Positions 43,802 through 52,800 of a DNA stretch of 64,000 nucleotides are shown in pieces. Source of the DNA: an uncultured Christensenella sp. (GTDB taxonomy: Bacteria > Bacillota > Clostridia > Christensenellales > Borkfalkiaceae); NCBI GenBank assembly GCA_910586035.1, contig CAJUHT010000003.1, forward strand, positions 99,046 to 163,045, written 5' to 3'. How positions within the stretch are numbered: position 1 is the first letter of the stretch; every line of letters begins with the position of its first letter. The position numbers were made by a program, and so were the translations under genes. A model generated the notes under the pieces. It was not told the DNA's origin. It saw nothing but the letters and a program-made list of their open reading frames with translations, and did not search any database.

Positions 43802-45646
43802 TCAATTTTGCGGTTTGTACGTTGTAACAAGCTCCGCAACAAGATTTTTCATATGGTCGGTTTCGTCGTACGCCGCCGCGTAAAGCTCTTGCAGTTTACC
43901 CCACAAATGCTTTTCGTCCAGAGCGATAGGATTGGCTATATTTATTAAACCGTTAGGCGTGGTCTGCATACCCTCCTCGTCCATAAGCCGCTCTTCGTAC
44001 AGCTTTTCGCCGGGGCGCAGACCCGTACACTTTATTTCTATATCAACGTTGGGTTCAAGCCCCGAAAGTTTGATAAGGTTATACGCAAGCTCGTAAATCT
44101 TTACGGGCTCGCCCATATCGAGCACGAATATCTGTCCGCCCTGCGCGTACGCGCCAGCCTGCAACACAAGCGACACGGCTTCGGGTATGGTCATAAAATA
44201 CCTGATTATATCCTTATGCGTAACCGTTACGGGACCGCCTTCGGCAATCTGCCTTTCGAACAGGGGAATTACCGAGCCGTTGGAGCCGAGCACGTTGCCG
44301 AAGCGCACGGCGACAAACTTTGTGTTTTTGCTGTTTCTGCCTATCGTCTGAATAATCATTTCGCAGATTCTCTTGGTCGCGCCCATAATGTTGGTAGGAT
44401 TGACCGCCTTGTCGGTTGAAATCTGCACAAATACTTTGACGCCGAATTTATCGGCGCAACGCGCAACGTTGAGCGTGCCGAACACGTTGTTTTTAACGGC
44501 TTCGTTGGGGCTTGTTTCCATTAGCGGAACGTGCTTGTGCGCCGCCGCGTTAAACACTATGTCGGGGGAGTACTTGGTGAATACGTCCTCCATTTTGCCC
44601 TTATCCCTTATGCTTGCAATCAGCGCGAGCAGATTGAGCGAGGGATATTTGCGCTTTAATTCCTGCTCGATATCGTAAGCGTTGTTTTCGTATATATCGA
44701 GGATAATCAGCTGTTTGGGGTTGTGCGTGGCAATCTGCCTGCACAGCTCGCTGCCAATCGAACCGCCGCCGCCCGTTACAAGCACGGTCTGCCCCTCGAT
44801 ATAGCCCATAATCTCGTCGAGATTGACTTTAATCTGCTCCCTGCCCAGAAGGTCGGTAATCTGCACTTCGCGCAGTGCGCCCACGCTTACCTCTCCGCTT
44901 ACAAGTTGGTAAATTCCCGGAAGAGTTTTAACCTTGCAACGCGTAGTTTTGCAGATGCTGTAAATGCGCTTTATGTCCGCCTTTTTAGCCGAAGGCATTG
45001 CAATAAGTATTTCGTCAATTGCGTATTTTTCGGCTAATTTTGTTATTTCGTCGGTAGAGCCGACAATTCTTATATTGCCTATGCGCTTGCCTATCTTTGA
45101 CTCGTCGTCGTCGATTACGCACACAGGGTTGTATTCTATTTTATCGGTAGCCTGTATCTCCCTGATAAGCGCCGCGCCGGCGTTGCCCGCGCCGACTATC
45201 ATCGCCCTTACCTTTCCCTTGTTACTGCGGGTAATGGAATATTTGAGCATTACGTAAATGCGCTTCGAATACCTTATCGCCATAACGAAGAAGAACAGCG
45301 TTATGGCGTAAACGAACTGCACCCAAATGCCCTTCATTATAAACACGCTGTACGAACAGCCCGTGCCGAATATGAGCGCCGCCGCGCCGACCAACTTTAA
45401 CGTATCTATCAGCCCAACCGTGTCGAACATAAAGTAATACAGGCGGAAAAGTATTAAAAAGACAAAGCTTACGCCTACGTTGGCAAGATACCACCAAAGT
45501 ATGCCCAAATCCCAGTACAGCGGTTTACGCACCGCCAATACCGCTATGAGCGACGCAAGCGTTACCGCCAAAAAATCGAACAGGGCGACAATTGCTATGC
45601 CCTTTACGTCGCTGCTTCTTTTCTTCACTTTTCTCTCCGTATTCAT
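43802..45646 (-). CDS. CapD/PglF-type UDP-GlcNAc 4,6-dehydratase (membrane)
   Basis: A 614-residue protein with four to five N-terminal membrane helices (residues 18-125), a first nucleotide-binding domain (MIVGAGNAGAALI) and a C-terminal SDR domain (VTGGGGSIGSELCRQI). STDKAVNPTNIMGATKR is the hallmark of UDP-HexNAc 4,6-dehydratases: the Lys and Met stand in place of the usual YxxxK, and TDK carries the catalytic Asp and Lys. It makes UDP-4-keto-6-deoxy-HexNAc, the substrate for a DegT aminotransferase as in the bacillosamine route. Family is sure; the fate of the product is inference. Confidence 0.93.
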   Translation of the reverse strand: MNTERKVKKRSSDVKGIAIVALFDFLAVTLASLIAVLAVRKPLYWDLGILWWYLANVGVSFVFLILFRLYYFMFDTVGLIDTLKLVGAAALIFGTGCSYSVFIMKGIWVQFVYAITLFFFVMAIRYSKRIYVMLKYSITRSNKGKVRAMIVGAGNAGAALIREIQATDKIEYNPVCVIDDDESKIGKRIGNIRIVGSTDEITKLAEKYAIDEILIAMPSAKKADIKRIYSICKTTRCKVKTLPGIYQLVSGEVSVGALREVQITDLLGREQIKVNLDEIMGYIEGQTVLVTGGGGSIGSELCRQIATHNPKQLIILDIYENNAYDIEQELKRKYPSLNLLALIASIRDKGKMEDVFTKYSPDIVFNAAAHKHVPLMETSPNEAVKNNVFGTLNVARCADKFGVKVFVQISTDKAVNPTNIMGATKRICEMIIQTIGRNSKNTKFVAVRFGNVLGSNGSVIPLFERQIAEGGPVTVTHKDIIRYFMTIPEAVSLVLQAGAYAQGGQIFVLDMGEPVKIYELAYNLIKLSGLEPNVDIEIKCTGLRPGEKLYEERLMDEEGMQTTPNGLINIANPIALDEKHLWGKLQELYAAAYDETDHMKNLVAELVTTYKPQN

Positions 45647-45682
45647 ACCGTAAATTTCCTTAAATTTCCAATTGCCCCGCTA

Positions 45683-47518
45683 CTATTCCACGGCTACGCA
45701 CTTTGCGAGGTTGCGCGGCTTGTCCACGTCGAGCCCCCTTGCAACGCCTACGTAATAGCTTAAAAGCTGTAAAGGTATCACCGCAAGGCTCGCCGTAAAA
45801 CACGGGTCGATATTGGGAATATACAACGTCAGCTTTGACTGTTTTTCAATGGCGTAGTTGCCGTTTACAGTAACGCTCATAATGTAGGCGCCGCGCGCCT
45901 CCACCTCGATTAGATTGCTGACCGACTTTTCGGCAAGTTGCATCTGCGTTACCACGCCTATCACAAGCGTGTCATCCTCTATAAGGCTTATGGTGCCGTG
46001 TTTGAGTTCGCCCGCCGCGTACGCCTCCGAATGGATATAACTGATTTCCTTTAACTTTAAACTGCCTTCGAGACAGATTGCGTAATCTATGCCCCTGCCG
46101 ATAAAAAAGACGTCCTTTTTATTGGAAATTTTGGTTGCGAACCATTTGAGTTTTTCGTCGCAGTCAAGCAGTTTTTTTATTTCCGCCGGAATAGTCTGCA
46201 ACTGCGCTATAAGGTTTTTATATCTTTCGCCGTCGATAGTCCCGCGCACGAACGCGAGCTGAACGGCGACGAGATAGGCGACTATAAGCTGTGCGCTGTA
46301 CGCCTTGGTGGTTGCAACCGATATTTCGGGACCCGCCTTGGTATACAGGGCGGCGTCCGCCTCCCTTGCTATCGATGAGCCGAGCACGTTTACCACGGCA
46401 AGCGTTTTAACGCCGCGGCCCTTGGCTTCGCGCAGCGCCGCAAGAGTATCCGCCGTTTCCCCCGACTGGCTTATTACTATGAGCAAATCGTTACTGCCGA
46501 AAATAGGATTTCTGTACCTGAATTCCGAAGCGACGTCTACGTTTACGGGCACTCTCGCCAAGTCTTCGATTACGTATTTTGCGGCAACGCCCACGTGATA
46601 AGCCGAGCCGCACGCGGCAATCTGTATGTTTCCTATCGACTTCAAATGCTCGTCCGTCAGACCGCCCTCGGACAAATTTATTTTACCGTTTTTTATAAAC
46701 GCGTTGAGGGTGTTTGCCACTACCTCGGGCTGTTCGTGCATCTCCTTTAACATAAAGTGCGCGTAACCGCCCTTTTCAGCCGCTTCCACGTCCCAATCTA
46801 TTTTAACCGACTTTTTGGTTATTACTTTTTTGTCTACGTTGTAAAACGTTGCCTTGCCCTTTTCGAGGCGGGCTATTTCCATATTGTCAACGTAGTAGAT
46901 GTTGCGCGTGTATTTGAGAATTGCGGGCACGTCCGAAGCGAGAAAAGTTTCGTCGCCAGTAATTCCCACAATCAGAGGGCTGTCCTTTCTGGCGATAAAA
47001 ATCTCTTCGGGATAGTCCTCGAACATAACCGCCATTGCGTACGAGCCGCGCACGCGCAACGAAAAGCTTACCATTGCCTCTATCGGGTCATTCCACTTTT
47101 TATAATAGTAATCTACAAGCTTTGTCGCAATCTCCGTATCCGTTTCGGAATAAAACGTATACCCCTTAGAAGTAAGCTTATCTTTAAGCGCGCCGTAATT
47201 TTCTATAATGCCGTTGTGCACCGCCACAACGCTTCTGTCGTCGTTGAAGTGCGGGTGCGCGTTCGCCTCGGAAGGCATACCGTGAGTAGCCCAGCGCGTA
47301 TGCCCTATTCCGCAAACGCCTTTAAGAGCCTTTCCCCCGTCGAGCATATCCGAAAGCACGCCCAGCCTTCCGTTCGTCTTTACAACTTCGTGCTTGCCCG
47401 AACTATTTCTGACTGCCACGCCAGCGGAATCGTATCCGCGGTATTCGAGCTTGGAAAGCCCGTCCAAAAGTATGGGCGCCGCCTGTTGTTTACCCGTGTA
47501 TCCTACTATTCCGCACAT
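45683..47518 (-). CDS. glmS: Glucosamine-6-phosphate synthase (glutamine-fructose-6-phosphate)
   Basis: A 611-residue amidotransferase. MCGIVGYTG gives the N-terminal nucleophile Cys, RWATHG the glutamine-binding site; the second half has two SIS domains (SQSGETADT, AGPEISVATTK), and the C-terminus is NLAKCVAVE, the usual active-site tail. It makes glucosamine-6-phosphate, the first step to UDP-GlcNAc. It lies 1 bp after glmM, so there is no room for a glmS riboswitch leader. A gap of 36 bp separates it from the CapD-type gene. Confidence 0.97.
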   Translation of the reverse strand: MCGIVGYTGKQQAAPILLDGLSKLEYRGYDSAGVAVRNSSGKHEVVKTNGRLGVLSDMLDGGKALKGVCGIGHTRWATHGMPSEANAHPHFNDDRSVVAVHNGIIENYGALKDKLTSKGYTFYSETDTEIATKLVDYYYKKWNDPIEAMVSFSLRVRGSYAMAVMFEDYPEEIFIARKDSPLIVGITGDETFLASDVPAILKYTRNIYYVDNMEIARLEKGKATFYNVDKKVITKKSVKIDWDVEAAEKGGYAHFMLKEMHEQPEVVANTLNAFIKNGKINLSEGGLTDEHLKSIGNIQIAACGSAYHVGVAAKYVIEDLARVPVNVDVASEFRYRNPIFGSNDLLIVISQSGETADTLAALREAKGRGVKTLAVVNVLGSSIAREADAALYTKAGPEISVATTKAYSAQLIVAYLVAVQLAFVRGTIDGERYKNLIAQLQTIPAEIKKLLDCDEKLKWFATKISNKKDVFFIGRGIDYAICLEGSLKLKEISYIHSEAYAAGELKHGTISLIEDDTLVIGVVTQMQLAEKSVSNLIEVEARGAYIMSVTVNGNYAIEKQSKLTLYIPNIDPCFTASLAVIPLQLLSYYVGVARGLDVDKPRNLAKCVAVE

Positions 47519-47519
47519 A

Positions 47520-48896
47520 TCAGTCGCCGTATCCCTTTGCTTTTATTACCGACACAACGCTTTCGGCAAGCTCCTTACAGACCTGTTGGCTTTCCGCCTC
47601 CACCATAACCCTTATAAGCGGCTCGGTACCCGAAGCGCGCACTAAAATTCTGCCGCCGCTTCCAAGCTTCTTCTCCGCGCTCTTAACCGCCTTTGCCACG
47701 TCCGCGTCCGAAAGCGCGCCGTCCTTGTCGCCGACTTTAACGTTTACAAGCACCTGCGGAAACTCCTTTACGGGAGCGGCAAGCGCCGAAAGCTTAGCCT
47801 TGCGCGCAAGCATAACTTCCAATATCTTCAAGCTTGTAAGTATTCCGTCGCCCGTGGTGGCGTACTTGGAAAAAATTATATGCCCCGACTGTTCGCCGCC
47901 CAGCCTGTTGCCGTGCGCGCTCATATAGTCGTGAACGTTTTTATCGCCGACAGCCGTCTTTACGTAGTCGATGCCTATTTCGTCGAAAGCCTTGTACAGT
48001 CCGAAGTTTGACATAACGGTAGTTACCACCGTATTGTTTACAAGCTTTTCCCTCTCCTTCATATACCTGCCGTAGATATACAAAATTTTATCGCCGTTTA
48101 CGACCTCGCCGTTCTCGTCAACGCAAAGGCACCTGTCCGCGTCGCCGTCGTAGGCAAAACCGACGTCCAGCTTATTTTGCTTTACGTATTCGCATAGCCC
48201 TTCTATGTGCGTGGAGCCTGCGTTTTCGTTGATGTTAAATCCGTCGGGGCGGGCGTTTATTATGTGCGTGGTTGCGCCGAGCGCGTCGAAAACCGCCTTG
48301 GCTATATTCCAGCTTGAACCGTTTGCGCAGTCCAAACCCACCTTGACGCCGCGGAAAGAATAAACGCCGAGGGAAACGAGATAGCCGATATATCTGTTTC
48401 TGCCCGCGGTGTAGTCTACCGTACAGCCTATATTTTCCCGAGTGGCATATTCGAGCTTGTCCGCGCCCAAAACGGGCTTGCCGTCGAGATAATCTTCAAT
48501 AAGCGCAATAACCTCTTCGCCCAGCTTTTCGCCGTCCGCGCTGAAAAGTTTTATTCCGTTGTCGTAATATGGATTGTGCGACGCGGATATCATAATGCCG
48601 CAATCGAAGCCGTCCGTACGCGTTATATACGCAACCGACGGAGTAGTCGTTACGTGCAACATATACGCGTCCGCGCCGGAAGCCGTAAGCCCGGAAATGA
48701 GCGTGTACTCGAACATATAGCTCGAACGGCGGGTGTCCTTGCCTATAACGACTTTTGCGGGGGAGTTATCGCCCGCCTCGCGTTTGAGTTTATTTAAATA
48801 CCAACCCAAAAATCTGCCGACTTTGTAGGCGTGGTCAGCGGTGAGTGTTACGTTCGCCTCCCCCCTGAAACCGTCCGTTCCGAAATATTTACCCAT
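47520..48896 (-). CDS. glmM: Phosphoglucosamine mutase
   Basis: A 458-residue phosphohexomutase. MGKYFGTDGFRGEANVTLT is the GlmM start, ISASHNPYYDNGIKLF holds the phosphoserine, YDGDADRC the metal site, and RASGTEPLIRVM the phosphate loop. It converts glucosamine-6-phosphate into glucosamine-1-phosphate. glmS follows directly and a GlmU-like acyltransferase precedes it, so the UDP-GlcNAc precursor route is together in one operon. Confidence 0.97.
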   Translation of the reverse strand: MGKYFGTDGFRGEANVTLTADHAYKVGRFLGWYLNKLKREAGDNSPAKVVIGKDTRRSSYMFEYTLISGLTASGADAYMLHVTTTPSVAYITRTDGFDCGIMISASHNPYYDNGIKLFSADGEKLGEEVIALIEDYLDGKPVLGADKLEYATRENIGCTVDYTAGRNRYIGYLVSLGVYSFRGVKVGLDCANGSSWNIAKAVFDALGATTHIINARPDGFNINENAGSTHIEGLCEYVKQNKLDVGFAYDGDADRCLCVDENGEVVNGDKILYIYGRYMKEREKLVNNTVVTTVMSNFGLYKAFDEIGIDYVKTAVGDKNVHDYMSAHGNRLGGEQSGHIIFSKYATTGDGILTSLKILEVMLARKAKLSALAAPVKEFPQVLVNVKVGDKDGALSDADVAKAVKSAEKKLGSGGRILVRASGTEPLIRVMVEAESQQVCKELAESVVSVIKAKGYGD

Positions 48897-48899
48897 AAA

Positions 48900-49553
48900 T
48901 CAAACCTTTGAAACTATGTTTCCCTCGCTCTTGTAAATGCTGTCTGCGGGAACGACGCCGCGCACGCAGGACAACGGATAAACGTTTGTGTTTCTGCCTA
49001 TAACCGTGCCGGGGTTAAGCACGCTGTTGCAACCGATTTCCGCAAAGTCGCCCAAAAACGCGCCCACCTTTTTAAGCCCCGTATTATAAACTTCTTCCCC
49101 GCGCACGCAGACGGGCGTTTTATCCGACTTGACGTTGGAGGTAATACTGCCCGCGCCCATATGCGCTTTATAGCCGAGAATACTGTCGCCCACGTAATTG
49201 TAGTGAGGCACCTGCACGCCGTCGAAGAGTATTACGTTTTTAAGCTCGGCAGAGTTTCCCACAACGCAGTTTTCTCCAACGAGCGCCTTGCCCCTGATAA
49301 ACGCGCAATGCCTTACTTCCGTAGCCGCCCCTATTATTGCGGGAGCGCCTATATAAGCCGTGGGCGCAACCTTGGCGGAGGTATGCACCCATACCTTGGG
49401 CGCAACCTGCGCGTATTCGTTACCGAGCTTTTCGCCAAGACTTTCTATCAGCGCGCCTATACCCGAAAGGGCTTCCCAAGGGGCGTTAACCCCCTTTAAA
49501 TATTCCCCCGCAACAGTATGCGACAAATCGAACAAATCAATAACTTTTATCAA
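48900..49553 (-). CDS. Left-handed beta-helix transferase, GlmU C-domain-like
   Basis: A 217-residue hexapeptide-repeat protein. Repeats run from about residue 50 (VHTSAKVAPTAYIGAPAIIG) to 195 and resemble the acetyltransferase half of GlmU, with KAHMGAGSITSNVK similar to its active region. It lacks the N-terminal pyrophosphorylase domain; residues 1-48 are a helical cap. In a glmM-glmS operon it may acetylate glucosamine-1-phosphate. A separate uridylyltransferase would then be needed. Another hexapeptide acyltransferase role is possible. Confidence 0.82.
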   Translation of the reverse strand: MIKVIDLFDLSHTVAGEYLKGVNAPWEALSGIGALIESLGEKLGNEYAQVAPKVWVHTSAKVAPTAYIGAPAIIGAATEVRHCAFIRGKALVGENCVVGNSAELKNVILFDGVQVPHYNYVGDSILGYKAHMGAGSITSNVKSDKTPVCVRGEEVYNTGLKKVGAFLGDFAEIGCNSVLNPGTVIGRNTNVYPLSCVRGVVPADSIYKSEGNIVSKV

Positions 49554-49617
49554 ATTAACTCCCGATAGCGCGCCCGCGTATACGCGCGCGAAAAACGTTT
49601 AACCGCTTAACTATTAC

Positions 49618-49646
49618 ATTATACTCGCGCAAGGCGCAATTTGCAA
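49618..49646 (-). promoter_or_regulatory. Promoter of the amino-sugar operon
   Basis: On the minus strand TTGCAA (49641-49646) and TATAAT (49618-49623) are 17 bp apart, 65 bp before the first ATG. The remaining 49650-49810 shows nothing else that I recognise. Confidence 0.78.
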
Positions 49647-49810
49647 GTATTTTCGACAAAATGCGCCAAGGCGTAACGGCGGCAAACGCTTTATGCCCGC
49701 TTACGATTGCCCCCGTAATATGGCTTGTTTAACGCTATATTTTACCGTTTTTTTCCAAGACGCAAAATACGGCGTAAAAAATTTTTTATTCAACTTTTTG
49801 TTATACGGCG

Positions 49811-49842
49811 TTGCGCCGAAGTTTTTTAAAGCTTCGGCGCAA
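49811..49842 (-). other. Hairpin after the DUF4011-type helicase gene
   Basis: A perfect 11-bp stem (TTGCGCCGAAG and CTTCGGCGCAA, 10-base loop) lies right after the gene's stop. The minus strand has no T-run after it, so it is only a possible transcript end. Confidence 0.5.
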
Positions 49843-49846
49843 ATTT

Positions 49847-52800
49847 TTAACCGAGTGAAATTCTGTCGGAAACGCTGCGGATAAACATACCGCTTTCCGT
49901 GCCCTCGTCTATGCAGGAGCTGATATAATTTATAAACTTTTCCGTCGCTCTGGCGGGTTTGAACTGCGCAATGACAGCCGAAATAAGCTCGTCGCGGTAA
50001 AGGCTTACGTTTTCCAACAGCACCGCCTTTACAAGCGCGATTACGTCGTACGGCGAATAGTCGCCCTCGCCGCCGCGCACGGGAGCGCCCTCTTCCACCC
50101 TGTACCTGTCGAACGATATAGCTTTATCGCTCTTATAGTAATGAGTGGCGCCCATAAGATTGCTCGATTTAAGTCCGCCCGCAGGGATAAGCGAGGTTAT
50201 TTTTCCCTCCAACCTTACGCCGTACTTCTGTATGCCGTATTGGGCAAGCACGCGCTTTATTAAAAACTGTTCGGAAATGGGCTCCTCCGCAGTTACCACG
50301 GCTTTGATTGTCTTAATGAGTTCCGCGTCCATATCGCCGCTGAGTATGGCGTTGGTATCCGCCTGCGTAACCGTAGGCTTGGCGCACCTGTACGCCCTTT
50401 TGAAGTTGCCCGAAACGTTGTTTTCCGTTGAGGTGAGTCTGTCAAGATAGTCCTTAATCTTCTTGACTTCGCGCTTGGGGTTATTGAAAAAGTTTACCGA
50501 ATACAGGCGGATAACGTTCCAGTTGTTGCGCTTTAACGTGTTCACCTGCATAACGTATTTATCTTTAATAGAGAAATTTTTAGACCCGTCGCACAGCACG
50601 GCAAGTATAAAGTTGCGCTTGTTTTTGGGGTCCAATACACCCACGTCAATCTTAAAGTCGGATACGCCCACGTCGCAACGGCAGTCGTAGCCGCAGGCGG
50701 CAAGCTCTTTTGCGATATATTTGCCTATGCCCGTACGGTTGACTATAACCTCGTCGCTGGGCGCGGCAATGCCCGTTCTGCCCCTTTCGGCAAACTCCAA
50801 AAACGCCTTTAACCCTGCAACCCCGCGCGAAGTTGTGCGCGACAAATCTATCATAGGGTAGCGCATAGAAGAGAACACCAACATCTCCTCTCTCGCCCTC
50901 GATACTGCCACGTTAAGCCTGCGCCAGCCGCCGAATTGGTTTAAAGGTCCGAAGTTTAAGGAAATTTTTCCCAGATTGTCGGGACCGTAGCAAACGGAGA
51001 AGAGAATTACGTCCCTCTCGTCGCCCTGAACGTTTTCGAGGTTTTTTACAAACAGCGGTTCCTCGCGCTCGTAAGCGTAATCTTCGAGCCCCCTCTCGGC
51101 GATAGCTTTGGTCAAGAGCCTTTCTATATACACCTGCTGAGGGGTGGAGAAAGTTACTACGCCGAGCGAAGAGCGGCGGGCGTTGGGGTCGGAAAGGCGC
51201 GCAAGCACTTCGGAAACGAGCGCTTCCGCCTCCTCCTTGTTGCACTTGCTTGCACCGCGCTGGTATACGCCGTTTTCAACGTAACGGAAGCGCACTTTGG
51301 AATCCAACGCGTCGGGCGAAGGGAAAGTGCAGAGCTTGGAAGAATAGTACATTATGTTGGAGAAAGCAATCAGGCTTTCGTGCTTGGAACGGTAGTGCCA
51401 GGTCAAATGCTTTTCGGGTATTCCCAAAGCAAGGCAGTCGTCCAAAACGCTTTCCAAATCGTCCGTTTCGGGATTGTCCTCGTCCGCGCCGACCGACATA
51501 AAGAATGACGTGGGCGGCATCTGTTTGGGGTCGCCTACGATAATTGCGCTCTTCGCCCTTGCAAGCGAAGGCACCGCCTCGCAGGTGGGAAGCTGGGAAG
51601 CTTCGTCGAAGATTACTATGTCGAACAGGTCGGAAACGGCGGGCAGATACTGCGATACCGTAAAGGGGCTCATCAGCATACAGGGCGCGACTACTTTCAA
51701 AAGCTCGGGTATTTCGCCGAACAGCGCGCGCAGGTTAAGCCCGCGCAGATTGGCTTTCGTCTGTCTGCGGAAAGACATAAGCTCCAAGGCGAGCGCCCCC
51801 TCCGTTTCTTCCGCGGGCAACCTTGCAATTAAGTCGTGGCGTATTTTGTCGCGCGTAAGTCGGGTGAATTCCTCCAAAATCTGCGAGTAGTTGCTTGCCG
51901 TTTCGTCCAATACGGTTGCCGAAAAACCCGAAAGACGGGGGTCGGCGGGGATATTCTTCTGCACGAAGTTTCTGTACACGTTTTTGCGGAATGCCGAGAG
52001 TATCTTTTCACCGCTTATCTGTCCGCTTTCCAAAGCGTCGGTTATAAACGTCAACCCGTTTTCGTTGAGGTTTTTGGCGGTAGCCTTATACATACACCAG
52101 GCGGGCAACATATCGATATTGTCGATAAGCGCCGTGCACTTGGCATAATAGTAGTCGTATAGGTCCTCGTCGGAAATTAGCAGTTTGTTCGCCTTGATTA
52201 TGTCGGCGAAAAAGTCGCTGCTCTGTATAAACGCTTTCGCCGCGCCGAGCACGCCGATAAACAGCGGCTTCAAATGCCCGTCTGCCGCCTTTGCGCACAC
52301 CGAGTTGAACGCGTCGGCGTTGTAGTCCATAAACACGCCCGAGCACATAGAGTGGAAGTCGTACAACGGCTCCAAAAACTCGTCGCGCTTCTTGTCGTTT
52401 ATTCCGCCCGTAAGCCCTACGAAGTTAGCGGCAAGCTTTGTATAGGTCAATATTTTGCGCTTGTCCTGCTCGATTTCCAAAGCCGCCTTTACCCAATCGA
52501 GCTCCTCGCCCTCCTTTAACGGAGTGCGAGCAAGGTGGCTTATGCGCTTGACTATTACCGTAAGCGTGCGGGAAGCGAGATAGTCGCCCCTGCACTTTTC
52601 TATTTCGTCGTCGATTTCGTCGGCAAACTTGGAAACGTCGGCAAGCGACTTGAAGCGGGCAAGCCAATTTCTTACGCCCGCGTCGTATCGCAGGTTGGCG
52701 TTATAGAAAACGTAAAACTCCCTTTCGTCGCAGGAGAAAAAGGCTTTTAAATCGTTGCCCGCAAGCGTTTTGACTATCTGCACGAGGTTGCTCAGCTTTT

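Noticed and set aside
45683..47518. A glmS riboswitch
   Set aside because: Only 1 bp separates glmM and glmS, and no catalytic core-like structure is visible before the operon's first gene.
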